Notes: a model not told the origin generated them from the sequence alone. Counted from the first letter of the stretch, positions 49,385 to 62,004 are shown. The stretch is DNA of 64,000 nt from Ecdyonurus torrentis (GCA_949318235.1 OX439129.1:6693116-6757115), one strand, 5' to 3'. Made by a program: numbers and translations.

Positions 49385-50283
49385 ATTGTACAAACTAGGA
49401 ATGTTATTATAAAGCTTTTATGAGCTTAAATAATGTATACATAAAAACAAAATTTAATATTATTATTATTATTTTCTTGTAAGAAAAGGCGGGGTACTTA
49501 AATTTTATTATCATAATATATAATTTATAAAATTATTATCAGATCGGAACATTTTATTATTTGTTCTTTAGCGTGTGTGTGATAAAACGTACTTTTTTAT
49601 TTTTAAAACTTTTATGCAGCTTATTTTATATTTTACATTGTTGTTTAATGTTTTTCTATGTTTTGCTCTTAAAGAGGAGGACTAGATTTTTTTTTCTTAA
49701 ATAAATTGTTTGATGTGTCTATTTAATACTCTCTATATTAATGGCAGGACTTAATTACTGACTGACGTACTAATGAAAACTAAAAAAAAAAAAATTAAAA
49801 AAAAAAAGGTCCCAGAACTTAAGACTTAAAAAATTAGATACTTACAGGATGTGAAATTGTTAGATTTGATGGTTACATCAAAATTGTTCTGTGGTTAATA
49901 TTTCTCGCAAGTGTCATTTCATGGGAATCGAAGTAACTAACTCGTAAAAGGCCATTAGGCTATCATTAATGTAATAAAAACCATAGTTTTTTTTATTATT
50001 ATTATTATTTTTTTTTATTATTTTTTTTTTTTGCAATAAACAGTGTTTTGTCAATGTGTGCAAAAATAAGTGTTGTTATGTATTCTTTTTGGAATCATTA
50101 CAATTTTTTTTAAATTCTTATATTCATAGAATAAAACCATATTAGAACATTAGTATGAAGAGCACAAAGTCAAGTTTCTGCTATAGTACCTTATGGAAAT
50201 ACCGTGTATTCCTATGCAGCAAAAGATTAATCAATTCAAATACCTTGCTCTGCCATATATTATAACAATAAATTAAAATTGTA

Positions 50284-50570
50284 TACACTCAAAAAAATGG
50301 TGCATTAATTCAGTTACGAATCAAAACTTATTTGAGATAACCACTTATGAGTTATTATATGAGCGGCTAAAATAATACACTTTAGCAAATTATTAACAAT
50401 AGCTAATTTAACTTAAAATAACCGAAAATAACTGAAAGCAACTTAAAATAGCTATATTTTTAATAATTTGTTAAAATGCATTATTTTATCTGCTCATAAT
50501 AACTTATAAGTGTTCAACTCAAATAAATTAGGATTCGTAACTGAAGTAATGCACTATTTTTTTGAGTGTA
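50284..50570. mobile_element. MITE with TACACTCAAAAAA ends, full copy (287 bp)
   Basis: Ends tacactcaaaaaaatggtgc and gcactatttttttgagtgta are inverted repeats that continue through ttcagttacgaatc. TA at the edges suggests a TA-targeting family. Confidence 0.92.
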
Positions 50571-50859
50571 CCGGGGTATGCGTATTTATATTGTGTTTTG
50601 TCCAATGATTAGATCGCTACTTTAAACAACAAAAGTTTATCAAACGGGGGGTGCTCACATTAAAATGTATATGTGATAGCGAGATTTATTAACTTGTATA
50701 CCAGGGTATGTGTATATATATATATGGTGTTGTTCAATGGTTGTATACCAGGGTATGTGTATTTATATGGTTATGTTCAATGGTTAGACCGCTACTTTAA
50801 ACAACAAAAGTTTATCAAGCAGGGGGTGCTCACATTAATGTGATAGCGAGATTTATTCT
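50568..50859 (+). repeat. Local direct duplications (taccagggtatg unit)
   Basis: tacc(g/a)gggtatg occurs at about 50568, 50699 and 50746. The first and third are followed by the same block (ccgctactttaaacaacaaa, ggggtgctcacattaa, gatagcgagatttatt); the second is a shortened copy. Confidence 0.85.
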
Positions 50860-51787
50860 CTACTGATGTTATCATAATACTAAACAACAAGTCAAGGAGT
50901 GAATGAGTTTTGCAATAAACTTTTGCAACGCAGCAGCAACAATCAGGAAAACTGTTGCAACTATTAACTGCATTTTACTACTGAACTATTAAATCTATGC
51001 ATCTCATTACTAAAGTAATCAAATTTAAATATGACATTTTTGTTGTATACTCTTATCATATGGTAGCAGTAAGCGATCAGATTATATAATATATGTGTGT
51101 AATAAAATGGGATTTTTCTTCACCTTTGTTTCGTGCTGTATAGAGAGAGAATTTTCATAAAATTGATTTAAATATTCTTGATTTTTTATGATCTGATAAT
51201 ATTTATTATGTGTGTTTAATGTAACTTCCACCAATGAGAGTTTGTATGGAGTTTTATATATGACTTACATCGGAAGTAACATTGCAGTTTTCATTTCATA
51301 TCTGCTGATACACTGCGGAATTATTGAATTTGGAAAGATAATATGAAAGTGAATGCTTATATCATTAAAAAAAAAGGGGAACAAATTGTTTTTAGTGCAG
51401 TTCCAGTCTAATTGGCACCATTCTTAATTTTGTAGAAAATTACAAACTCTCCTTTAATTTTAGCAAGATAATAATTTCAGATATTTATACTAGAAAAGTA
51501 TAAATATATGTTTTGTTTTTTTTAGCAACATCGGTAAATTCTGCAAATTTGGTGATTTTTATTGGTTTATTCATTGTCTTATATAGTTTTTATTGCACTT
51601 TTTTTTTTCTTTCATTAATATATTTTACTTGTCATGATTTTCAAGTTTACTCATTGACTTTTAAAACAATGTTAAATTAGATTTTCTGCACGGCATGGTA
51701 TATAGACATGCTATAGTAAATTTTATCACCGCTTGCACAAATTTATATTTCAAAAATACTTCTAAAACTCCAAAGAATCTGACAATA

Positions 51788-52007
<220 letters not shown>

Positions 52008-52094
52008 GAGTAGTGGACTTCGGAGAGAGAGGTTGTGTTTGGTGTTTGCTCCGTCGTATACTACTGTATATTGTGCTGAAAAAGTGAAATAAAA

Positions 52095-53093
52095 ATGTCG
52101 TCGTGTGTGATATGTAAAAAAGGATTTCAAGTGAATGAAGAGAAGATTTTATGTAATGGTTGCAAATTGTGCTATGCACATAATGGGTGCATTAAACTTG
52201 AGACAAAAGTAGAGCCAAATAAACCAGGGAGGAAACCTAAATGGCTCTGTCTTAAGTGTAAACAAGAAAAAAAAGACATACTTTCAGATGCAAGTGAAGA
52301 TGAGGAAAAGAAAGGTGAGAAATCATTGTTTGATTTACTTGAGGATATAAATAAAAGACTTGATAAAGTAGATAAAAGACTTGATAAAGTAGATAAGATT
52401 GAACAAGATACCTCTGTAATCAAAGATTTAAAAGAAAGCACCGATTTTTTGTCAAAGAAATATGATGATTTACTGGAGAGATTTGATAATCAAGATAAAT
52501 TATTTTAAAAAATGAGTAATGAAATTAATGAACTAAAAGAAAAAGTGATTAAGAAGGATAATGAAGTATCTGAACTAAATGTTAGAGTGCAAGAACTTGA
52601 GCAAGAGAGATTGTCTATGAACATTGAAATTCATGGAATGCCAGTGACTACGGGAGAGAACACGCGTGATGTGATAGAGAGTGTGGCCAAAGTTATTGGC
52701 GCTCCTTCTGCTGCACAATCAGTTGAAGACTGTTATCGCGTGTATGCTAACCCAAAGAATGTACGTAAACAAGGCATACCACCTATTGTTGTGGTCAAGT
52801 TCAAATCAACTGAGGCGAGGAGAGTGTGGCTTGACAGAAGTAAAACACGTAATCTTACAATAGGCAAAGTTCAAGGTAATGCAAAGGAAGACAAGTTATT
52901 TGTTTGTGAACATCTGACTCCAGAATTGAAAAGATTATTCTACAAAACTCGCACAGCTGCTAAAATGAGAGGGTGGAAGTTTGTGTGGGTCAAGGATGGA
53001 AAAATATTGGCAAAGAAAACTGAAGATACAGGTACTATAAGAATAAAATGTGATGATGATTTTGATCGACGTATGCCAGGAGTTCCATTCTAA
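52095..53093 (+). pseudogene. LINE ORF1 with PHD-like finger, coiled coil and FP-like domain; one in-frame stop
   Basis: The frame from ATG 52095 would give 332 residues apart from one TAA at 52506-52508. The N-terminus is a Cys/His zinc finger of PHD type (CVICKKGF, then [14 protein letters not shown] and WLCLKCK). A charged coiled coil follows with the repeated decamer LDKVDKRLDKVDK (about residues 92-135), continuing after the stop (MSNEINELKEKV, VQELEQERLSMNIEIHG). The C-terminal 130 residues (IEIHGMP, PPIVVVKFKS, GKVQGNAKEDKLFVCEHLTP, TAAKMRGWKFVWVKDGKI) resemble the baculovirus FP-protein-like/RNA-binding domain found in many insect LINE ORF1 proteins. In its family ORF1p binds the element RNA. 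The second half begins with its own ATG (52512), so two polypeptides are also possible. Recent decay by a single nonsense change is the simplest view. Confidence 0.82.
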
Positions 53094-53130
53094 TGTGAAT
53101 TGAAATGTTAGTTTAATTTTGTTTTTTTAT

Positions 53131-56055
53131 ATGGAAGAGTCCCTAAATTTTAATTTTGATTATGTAAATTGTGAAGTAAAAAATGATTTAAATGATATTT
53201 TTATTGATAAGAAAAAGAAAAATAATAATGTTATTATTGTTCATCAAAACATACGTTCTATAAGAAAAAATTTTAATAATTTTTTAGCTTATGTTAATAA
53301 AAATGTTGAGAATATTGATATTATTGTGTTGACTGAAATTTATATTTTTGATCATGAAATAAAGGTTTATAATTTAATTAATTTTGATAAATTTGTAAAA
53401 AGTAGAGAAGAAAATAAAGGTGGTGGTGTTTTAGTGTTTGTTAATAAGAAATTTGATGCTAAAATTATTGATATAAAATTTATTAATGCGGAGGTTTTAA
53501 GTCTAAAGTTGAATAATAATTTAATGCTGTATAATATTTATAGACCTCCAGGTTCTAACAAACTTTTATTCATAAAAGAATTAAAAGATTGTATTTTAAA
53601 TAATAATGAAAGTAATTGTGTGATTTTAGGTGATATAAATTTAAATTTGTTAGATCAAAATGATAATATTGTACAAAAATATGAAAATAAAATGGCAAAA
53701 TATGGTTATCTAAAAATTGTTAATGATGTTACAAGGGAGGAATGTACAATACTAGGAAATTATTCAGCTACTTGTATTGATCATATTTTTGTTAAATTAA
53801 ATAATTTGTTTGAAATTGATAATAGTTTTATAATTAAAAGTAAAATCACCGATCATTATATGACTGGTTGTATATTGAGTACTAATTTAATTAATAATAA
53901 TTGTAATGAAAAAGTAAAAATTAAAAATTTAAAAAAATTCAGAAATATGATTTGTAATTATGATTGGAGTATATGTAATAATATTAATTGTCCAAATGAA
54001 TTATATAATCATATTGTAACAGTTTTTCGAAATATAAGTGATAAATGTGAAAGTGAAAAATTATTAAATAGCAAGAATAGAAGATTAAATAATGTGTGGT
54101 GTACTGATGAAATAAAATTTCTTATGAAAGATAGAGACAAATATTTTCAAAAATTTAAAAACTCATTACATATGCCTGAATATAGAATTAGATATAAAAA
54201 ATTAAGAAACAAAATAAATTTTTTAATAAATAAAGAAAAAAATAATTATTATCATTCTAAATTTGTTGAAATTGCTGGTGATATAAGAAAATCTTGGTGT
54301 TTTATTAATCAAATATTAGGGAAAGAAAATCTTAATATTGATAATATTATTATTAAATATATGTCTGATGTAAGTTCTATCAAAGATATTGCTAATAATT
54401 TTGTAAATCATTTTGTAAATTCAATTGAAGATGTAAAGATTAATTGTAATTTAATATTAAGTGAAAATTCGCTTAAATTTAATAGTAATTTACAATCAAT
54501 GTATCTACCAAAATTAAATGAGAAACGAGCAGTTTATATTATTAATTTATTAAGTAAGAAAAAAGGACCAGGTCATGATAATATAGGTGTTCAGGATATT
54601 TTATTTGGTGGCGAATCATTAATTCAATATTTAATAAGATTAACAAATATGTGTATTGAAAGCTCAGTATATCCTGATAATCTAAAATTATCATTGATAA
54701 GGCCAATTTATAAAGGTGGGGATCATAAACTATATAATAATTTTAGACCAGTTGCTGTATCTGCTTTTGTTGATAAATTTATACAAAAACATATTGAATT
54801 ATTATTGTCTGATTATTTAGAAGAATTCAATATTATAAATAAAAATCAATATGCCTATCAAAAAAAAAAGGGTACAGCAAAATGTCTATGTGATGTTTCC
54901 AATTTTATAAATGAAGAATTAGAAAAAGGGCATCATGATCTTTGTTTATTTGTTGATTATTCCAAAGCATTTGACACTATAGACCATGACTTATTGTTAA
55001 AAGATTTAGAAGAAATTGGAATACGAGGACCAACATTAATGTTAATTGCGAATATTATAAAAAATAGACAAGTTGCTGTCAAAATTAAAAATATTGTAAG
55101 TGAAATTAAAATAATAAAATGCGGTATAATACAAGGAGGGGTCTTAAGTGCTAAATTCTTTATAATTTATGTTAACAAAATTTTTAATTTACTAAAATAT
55201 TGTAAAGCAAAAATGTTTGCCGATGATTTACTTATGATAGCGGCTCATAGTAACTTTGAAGCTGCAAATAAAATGTTACAAAATGATTTTGATTCAGTTT
55301 TGGAATGGTCGCATGATAGGAAAATATTAATTAATAGGAAAAAAACAAAAGTTATGCACATTTTTAATAAGTATACATATACTATGCAAAATATTCAATT
55401 AAGAGCTCATACTAATAAGTGTTTACATAATTTTACTTTAAATTGTAATTGTGAGGTTGTAGAACAAGTAAATAATTATAATTACTTAGGAGCTATTATT
55501 GATCAAACATTTGATTGGGATTTGCATATTATGCAACTGTTAAATAAATTGAGATCTGCAATTTTTAAATTAAAAACAGTAAGATCATATGTGAATGAAC
55601 AGACGATGAGACAATTATATTTTTCTTTTGTACATCCACATATATTATACGGTTTATTATCTTATGGTTGTACTAAATCAGGTAAATTATGGGAATTGAA
55701 AAAAATGCAAATAAGAATATTAAAAATTTTAAAAAAAGGAAATAAGCTAAAAAGTGATCTTGAATATTTTAAGTACTTTAAGATATTGCCAATAGAAGAA
55801 ATGTTTAAATGTTCTTTTATTTGTGAAAATTATTTTGAAAATTCTCATGGTATACCGAGAACTCATATTTATAGTACCAGAACAGCAGTGACCAATCCTT
55901 TATTTGTACCAAGAATTGTAAATAGATTCACTGAAAGGACAAAAAAATTTTTACTTCCTAAATTATGGAATCAAATTCCATCAGAATTAAAAAGTTTTGC
56001 AAATAAAAATGAAACGAAATTTAATATGAAAAAATTCTTTCTTGATAATTTATAA
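53131..56055 (+). CDS. LINE ORF2: endonuclease-reverse transcriptase, 974 aa
   Basis: Open from the first ATG (53131) to TAA at 56053-56055. The N-terminal endonuclease (about residues 30-250) keeps VHQNIRS, LTEIYIF (the catalytic Glu; the usual ET is EI), YRPPGS, LGDINLNLLD (Asp and Asn) and CIDHIF, then TDH, so all key acidic and His residues remain. The reverse transcriptase has LIRPIYKGGD and FRPVAV (fingers), FVDYSKAFDTIDHD (first catalytic Asp), CGIIQGGVLSAKFF (where most relatives have PQG) and MFADDLLM (the FADD catalytic pair). A C-terminal Cys/His region is weak. It nicks target DNA and primes reverse transcription in its family. The coding sequence is extremely A+T-rich, with Asn, Lys and Ile dominating, unlike ORF1. 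Confidence 0.92.
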   Translation: MEESLNFNFDYVNCEVKNDLNDIFIDKKKKNNNVIIVHQNIRSIRKNFNNFLAYVNKNVENIDIIVLTEIYIFDHEIKVYNLINFDKFVKSREENKGGGVLVFVNKKFDAKIIDIKFINAEVLSLKLNNNLMLYNIYRPPGSNKLLFIKELKDCILNNNESNCVILGDINLNLLDQNDNIVQKYENKMAKYGYLKIVNDVTREECTILGNYSATCIDHIFVKLNNLFEIDNSFIIKSKITDHYMTGCILSTNLINNNCNEKVKIKNLKKFRNMICNYDWSICNNINCPNELYNHIVTVFRNISDKCESEKLLNSKNRRLNNVWCTDEIKFLMKDRDKYFQKFKNSLHMPEYRIRYKKLRNKINFLINKEKNNYYHSKFVEIAGDIRKSWCFINQILGKENLNIDNIIIKYMSDVSSIKDIANNFVNHFVNSIEDVKINCNLILSENSLKFNSNLQSMYLPKLNEKRAVYIINLLSKKKGPGHDNIGVQDILFGGESLIQYLIRLTNMCIESSVYPDNLKLSLIRPIYKGGDHKLYNNFRPVAVSAFVDKFIQKHIELLLSDYLEEFNIINKNQYAYQKKKGTAKCLCDVSNFINEELEKGHHDLCLFVDYSKAFDTIDHDLLLKDLEEIGIRGPTLMLIANIIKNRQVAVKIKNIVSEIKIIKCGIIQGGVLSAKFFIIYVNKIFNLLKYCKAKMFADDLLMIAAHSNFEAANKMLQNDFDSVLEWSHDRKILINRKKTKVMHIFNKYTYTMQNIQLRAHTNKCLHNFTLNCNCEVVEQVNNYNYLGAIIDQTFDWDLHIMQLLNKLRSAIFKLKTVRSYVNEQTMRQLYFSFVHPHILYGLLSYGCTKSGKLWELKKMQIRILKILKKGNKLKSDLEYFKYFKILPIEEMFKCSFICENYFENSHGIPRTHIYSTRTAVTNPLFVPRIVNRFTERTKKFLLPKLWNQIPSELKSFANKNETKFNMKKFFLDNL

Positions 56056-56140
56056 AATGTTGAACAATTTTTTGCTGTTTGTATTGATTAATGATGATTA
56101 ATTTTTGCTTCTTGTATTATAAAAATACTTCTCTTAAATG

Positions 56141-56179
<39 letters not shown>

Positions 56180-56286
56180 TTTTTGTGTAAATACGTACTT
56201 TATTTGCTTTTGAAATATATATAATAAAAAATATGTATATGTAGTAATATAATATAATAAGACATGATTGTGTAACAATAAATGAA

Positions 56287-56314
56287 CCAACCGATAAGGC
56301 TATGCCTTGGTTGG
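56287..56314 (+). promoter_or_regulatory. 3' UTR stem-loop of the LINE
   Basis: ccaacc pairs with ggttgg and aaggc with gcctt around a TAT loop, with a GAT bulge. It lies about 30 bases before the terminal A tract, where LINE RNAs often carry a hairpin recognised by their reverse transcriptase. The function is inferred. Confidence 0.55.
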
Positions 56315-56343
56315 ACTTTGTATATTTGTGTGTTTGAAATAAT

Positions 56344-56360
<17 letters not shown>

Positions 56361-56435
<75 letters not shown>
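56361..56435. repeat. (TA)n, 3' flank of the LINE
   Basis: About 37 TA units directly after the A tract. Confidence 0.97.
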
Positions 56436-56438
<3 letters not shown>

Positions 56439-56656
56439 GGTGACAAAAACATAAAATATCATAATATAATGCTAGGATATAATTGCAAACCAAATTTAAC
56501 GTACTGAGTGACCGACTTGGTACTGCCCACAGCATATAGGGATATGGTATTACCATTAGTCACATAAAAAACTTCATTTTCACAATAATTATTTTTACAC
56601 TTAATATATTATTCTAATTTTGGCGCTAAAAACTTAATTTTTCACATTTACATAAT

Positions 56657-56766
56657 AATATTGTTTGTAAACCCTGTTCTCTGCTCCTAAAATGACGATC
56701 GCCTTTGGTTATTCAAATTGAATGCGCATTTTTTGGTGCAAGAGAACAGGGTTTACGAACAGCATT
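56657..56766. mobile_element. 110-bp MITE, TGTTCGTAAACC family, copy 4
   Basis: Ends ttgtttgtaaaccctgttct and cagggtttacgaacagcatt. Inner ttggttattcaaattgaatg matches copy 1. It lies about 240 bp before the last exon. Confidence 0.92.
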
Positions 56767-57003
56767 TATATGTTGTCTTCGAAGCAGAGTAATTTAAATA
56801 TTTGATGGTGTTTTACATGTGTTTGACATTATTAAACGTTCAAGTTAACATTTAATCTATACTTCATATTAATTTTATATTTTGCGACCATTTAGTTTGT
56901 AAGATATAAATTGGTCACCTTCATTATGAATATAAACTTTTGATACCAAACATTGTAAGACTGTACAATTAATCTGCACTTCACTTGTGTTTTTTTGTTT
57001 CAG

Positions 57004-57149
57004 TTGAGCCTGACCTGATAGTGTCGAAAGCGGAAGTTGTTCTCCACCTGCACAACGTAGCGATGGCCGCTAAAGCTGCGGTCACCCCTACTACAGTGGA
57101 ACCTCCCCCAGGTTTCCAACAACAGCTGACTGAGCCAACGCACACGTGA
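57004..57149 (+). CDS. side-like: Sidestep-family protein, C-terminal exon with stop
   Basis: The exon follows a strong acceptor (tgtttttttgtttcag) and keeps the frame left by the previous exon. It begins VEPDLIVSKAEV, then MAAKAAVTPTTVEPPPGFQQQ, and ends EPTHT before TGA at 57147-57149. With it, the five exons total 1065 nt, exactly 355 codons including the stop. An overlapping consensus donor (gtgagc at 57146) means the exon could instead be spliced onward, so the stop is likely but not certain. No further exon was recognised in the remaining 6.8 kb. A possible polyadenylation signal, AATAAA, is at 57235-57240. Family membership is weaker here than for the Ig/FN3 exons because Sidestep tails are poorly conserved. 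Confidence 0.68.
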
Positions 57150-59617
57150 GCAAAACACGTGTCGATACGTGTCACAGACTCCTGTAGTGCAATGACAAGG
57201 TGCTAGACTAAATTACAGAAATTATGCATTTTTTAATAAAAAGAAGAAAAAAAAATATGAATATTTTATAACAAGAATAATAATATTATTTCTCATATAT
57301 AATAATGATATTTCAAATACAATAATATGGAAAAAAGAACAAAAAATACTCCAAATATACGTTGTGAGTGTGTAACGTAGAAGCTGTAAATGGAAACTAT
57401 AATATTCTATTCTGCTCTAGAATGTTACTACTTTATTTGATTTATTACACAAAGATTTAAATTATCTGGGAAATGAGTTTAAGTCTACTATGAAATAGAA
57501 CCAAGTTGGGATAACAAATTGTCATTAGAAAACTCTTTCATGAAATGTTATCCACAAAAATTGTCACTTTAGTTTTATCGTCAAAATTAGAATTTACGTT
57601 TTTTTTTTTTTTTTTTTAATTATCACCAAATTTTCATATTTACGAAGCTTTGCGATGAAAATAAAAACGTGAATATGCAAGTTCAAGTCTCATATTTTTG
57701 TTTTATGTGCCAAATTTTGTTTTGATGAGTATTCTAGTCCTGATATTGCTTTTAGAAAATAATTTAGAACTTTTGCTACTAATTTTTTTATTATAATAAT
57801 ACTCGTTCTTTTTCCAGAATATTGTCAAATGAAATATTAAAAATATATATATATGAGAAAAAAAAAGTTAATTAAAAATCATCCGGTCACAAAAAAATAA
57901 ACCTGAATGAACGTGTACAAATTTAAAAACAAAAAAATACATAAAAAATTTATTAAAAAAAAAAAAGAAAATACGAACGTTAAATTAAGTTTTAATTTAC
58001 AAAAATTTATGAAAGTGTTTTTTAAAAGAAGAGTAAGAAGAACAAGTGTACTTTATATTTAAAATTACATTTAAAAAATATATAGTAGACTTTTAAAGAC
58101 TTGTATAGACAAAAATTTAATAATGTTCTTAAAAAATAAGTGACGAAGAAAAAAAAAGTGTAAATAAATAATAAAAATAATAATGAAAAACAGTATTCTT
58201 TTAAATGAGTGAAGAGTGATCTTAATTTTAAAACTATAATCAGGCCAAATAAAGAATTAAAAACACGATCTTTTTGTGAATGTTTTTTTTTAAATAGATA
58301 AAAAAAATTAAGATTTTGAAATTTAAAAAAAAAAAAATTCTAAAAACGAAATAAATAATAGCATTATAGTTGCACATATAATTGTTATTTTTTGTGTCTT
58401 CTTATATTATTAAAACGTGTGTTCTATATAATATATTTTACGTATACTGGTACAAAATAATTAACAATAATTAATTTCAACAATTAAAACCTCATTACGT
58501 TATTGTATGTAAATTATAATTTATATTAAATGATGCCAGTGTTTGGTTTAAGTTATATTTTTAATGCATTTTTATGTATAATATCTTTTCTCAGGGCAAC
58601 AGAAAATAGAAATAATATTTATAGATAATTTGGTTTCAAAAACCAATTAAGCTTTAATACCAATTTAACTTTTGTGCTTATGAAGTTCACAGATTTTAAT
58701 ATGAAATATTCACGAGGATACAAATAAGGGTACGATTCATCATATAGTCCGTTTTGTAAACTACACACAATTATTGAGCCAGATTCGATTTTTTTTTCCT
58801 TTCTTAATAACACCTGATCATGACGTCATTACTTGTTTACTACTTTTATATGTATGGTTGATCATTGTTATTTCTTCGTTTAGAACTTTAGGCCTGATAA
58901 AAATGAACCAAACTTCTAAAAAAAAAGTTCCATGCTCAACATGCGACTCACTTTTATCATCTCAAAAAACAAGATCAACCAATGAAATGGTGTCTAATTT
59001 TGTGGGCAGCCAATCATAGTTAAGGAGCCTCACTATACGTTACAGAACAAACTTAGGTTATCTGAAGACCCTGAATAAGAAAGGTGTTTTGATGACCTAA
59101 GAGCTTACAGATGAATCGTATTAGAACTGTATAAAACTCGACAAAATTTAGCCCAAGCTAAAAAAAATTTATATTGGTTTGACTTGGATTTGATTTAAAC
59201 GCGAGTTAAGATTGAAATCAAGATTGAATTAAAAAAAAAAAAAACGAGTCAAAGCTTTTGGTAAGATCGAGATTTGAGCCGAAACTTGAAAACAAGCTCT
59301 TTATGAGTGAAAATTTTCGTATTTTTTTTTTTTCTTGTATAATTTTTAAGGTAGATTAAAAAAATCTTAAAACTATTAAAAAAATTGATTTTTTCATATG
59401 CTAGAGAATAAACAAATGATGCAAACAAATCATCATCAAGGAAAATTTCCAAAAGTTAAAATATATTTAAAAATCATCAAGTGTCATCATTTAATAATAA
59501 TCATTTTAATAGTTAATTTTAATACTTAAGTTTCATAGTCATCTTTTTAATAAAAATTGCAAACTTTTTTTCTTTTCATTTTTCAAAGATGCTTTTTAGC
59601 TCGTAACCTTTTCCTTT

Positions 59618-59661
<44 letters not shown>

Positions 59662-60755
59662 CCGGAATCATTTACGTAATTATAATGTGCTGGCTTGTTT
59701 TTGAGTTAAAAGCTCAAAACCCTGGTTGAGTTCAACCGAAGATTTTGGCTGGAATTGTTTTAAATTTGCAGCTATAAATCCATCGTATCCAAAATATTTG
59801 TATTCTCGTATAACAATGTTACCTCTTATTAGTTTTGCTGCTGACCTCCTTTCATTGTTTTCATTTCTCACAACAATTGAACTTGAATTATACTTGCTGT
59901 CTCAAGTTATCTATAAATATCAACAAACAAAGTATTGTAATTCATTCCAGTGTTCACAGTTTAGTTAATTGATCATTTTAAACAAGGGTTAGTATCACTT
60001 AAACAAAAAAATAATATTGTACATTTTTACATTCAATTCAATATTTATAATTACGAAATAAGCTGATATTAATCCTTTTCATTAATTGTTTGTTTGCTCA
60101 CATATTAAATTCTAATTTTTTCAAGTATTCAACAACAACAAAAAACCTGTAGTTAATATTTTAGAAAATAAAAAATTAACATTTTATCTGATGTCCTGAT
60201 AAATAAAAATGAAATACCATCATTTCTCAAAATGTTCACGATTTAACTTTAATGTTTTTTAATAACAAAACAATAATAATTCAAAACTTATAAGGGATGG
60301 AAAGACAATTTATGATTCAGTTGATTTTAAGTTCCGAATATTTAAATGGTTTCTAATTTATATAACATTATATACTTTTTTTATATATATTTTTTTAATT
60401 TAAATTAACAAATTTTAACAATAAAATATAATACACTTAATTTTAAAGATTAAAACTAATACATTTTATATATTTACGCCTAATTTCAATGTCACTTTTA
60501 TGAGAGAAACAATTCAAGATAATGCAAAAGGTAGCAACAACACATTGCGTGCGTCTTTTGATACTTTGCCCATTTAAAAAAAAAAAAAAAAAAAAATCCC
60601 ATTATCAAAACGGAAAAAATAGCAGCAATGATTTGCAAAAAAAAAAAATTAAATGCGTTTCTGCTATAGCATACGTACATTGTCTAAAGCCTATTGATGT
60701 ATCTTCATCAAAAACTATATTGGAGATTGGAGAGAGATACGCATATAATTTTAAT

Positions 60756-60770
<15 letters not shown>
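57150..60770. other. 3' part of the gene or flank, no feature recognised
   Basis: AT-rich sequence with homopolymer runs (notably a T tract at 59619-59661). A possible polyadenylation signal AATAAA is at 57235-57240. Short open frames (e.g. 58774-59019, 59726-59968) show no domain, codon bias or splice context. Confidence 0.5.

Positions 60771-60813
<43 letters not shown>
60761..60813. repeat. (GT)n-(GA)n microsatellite
   Basis: About 8 GT units followed by about 19 GA units. Confidence 0.95.
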
Positions 60814-60817
<4 letters not shown>

Positions 60818-61849
60818 AGAGAGAGTGAATGAGAGAGACAGTTCATTAATTTTTTTTAAATAGAAAAGTCTCTTCAAAATTTAAATATTCGGAACTTAAA
60901 ACTACATTCAAAAAACTATCATCTGTGTATCGTAGTAAAGTATTTTCATACCTAAAAACCTTTAATTTTATGCAGTCTTTTATTGAAAAAAAAAGTAAAA
61001 AAAAAAAAAAAACTATTGCTCAAAAATTAAACTTGCTCATGTAAAATAATGATGACTGCAGCAATATTATATAATATAAATTTAGTGCTTAGGTGAATGC
61101 AAGTTTCGCATCAATTTTACACACTGTAAAGAATGATTTTATTATCATGATGTGAGAATAAAGAGAGTGTAAGTTTATACCGTGTAATAAAATATGGTTG
61201 GTATATACAACATAATTAAAATTGGTTACCTTTTTTTTTTAGTGAAAGAGATTGGGAAAGAAAAATGCAAATGTAAGCTAAAAATATTTTAATAAAAGTC
61301 TCTGAATTTTAATTTTGCTCTTTATGCTTATTATACAAAAGTTTATTGACAAATTTCCTTTATAATGTATTACTTACTTTTTTATCATTTTTCATTTATA
61401 GAATTTTAAATTTAATAGTAAAGGGAGTAATTTGAAATTGTTCAAAAATAATAGTACGTTATATGGCAAAATGTCTTGCGCACATAATATCATGAGGTAA
61501 TTTTTTTTTTTATTAATTCATTTATTATTTTTATTTTTTTGAAATTTATAATTAAATCCAATCGTTAATCAAATCATTCTATGTAGTAAATAATAAATAA
61601 AATCGTTTTTTTTTTTTTTTTAAACAAATGTTTACTCACAACGCGCAAATGTTTAGAGAGTACCTATATACGAAATACTTTGATTGTGCACGAGTGTATT
61701 TTTACTAAATATTCAATCTTGTAGTGATGCAAGTATGATGACAGTGCAAGTGATACATGGGTTTTCGTAAACATTAATAGGGTACACTCTCTACCCATTT
61801 CATTATAGTAGATAGTGTTCCTAGTGAGTAAACATTTTAAATATTTAAT
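60814..61849. other. AT-rich stretch, no feature recognised
   Basis: Poly-A/T runs and AT-rich sequence. No open frame, RNA gene or repeat family recognised. Confidence 0.5.
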
Positions 61850-62004
61850 CTTTAAGACCCGCCTTCTTATTTTATTTAATATTAAATTAATTTAAAAAAA
61901 TTAGTCACTGTGATTGGCTGAGAGTCGACTCAGCCAATCACAGTGGCTTATTTTCTTAAATTAATTTAATATTATATAAATTAAGACGGCTGCACGGGTC
62001 TTTA
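61850..62004. mobile_element. Palindromic MITE with TTTAAGACCCG ends
   Basis: Outer ends ctttaagacccg and cgggtcttta. Inner arms cactgtgattggctga and tcagccaatcacagtg are perfect complements around gagtcgac. 155 bp, one copy here. Confidence 0.88.

Noticed and set aside
58774..59019. 81-codon open frame with PCSTCDSLL
   Set aside because: One Cys pair only, poly-Lys from an A run, no splice signals or similarity that I recognise. Could be a decayed repeat.
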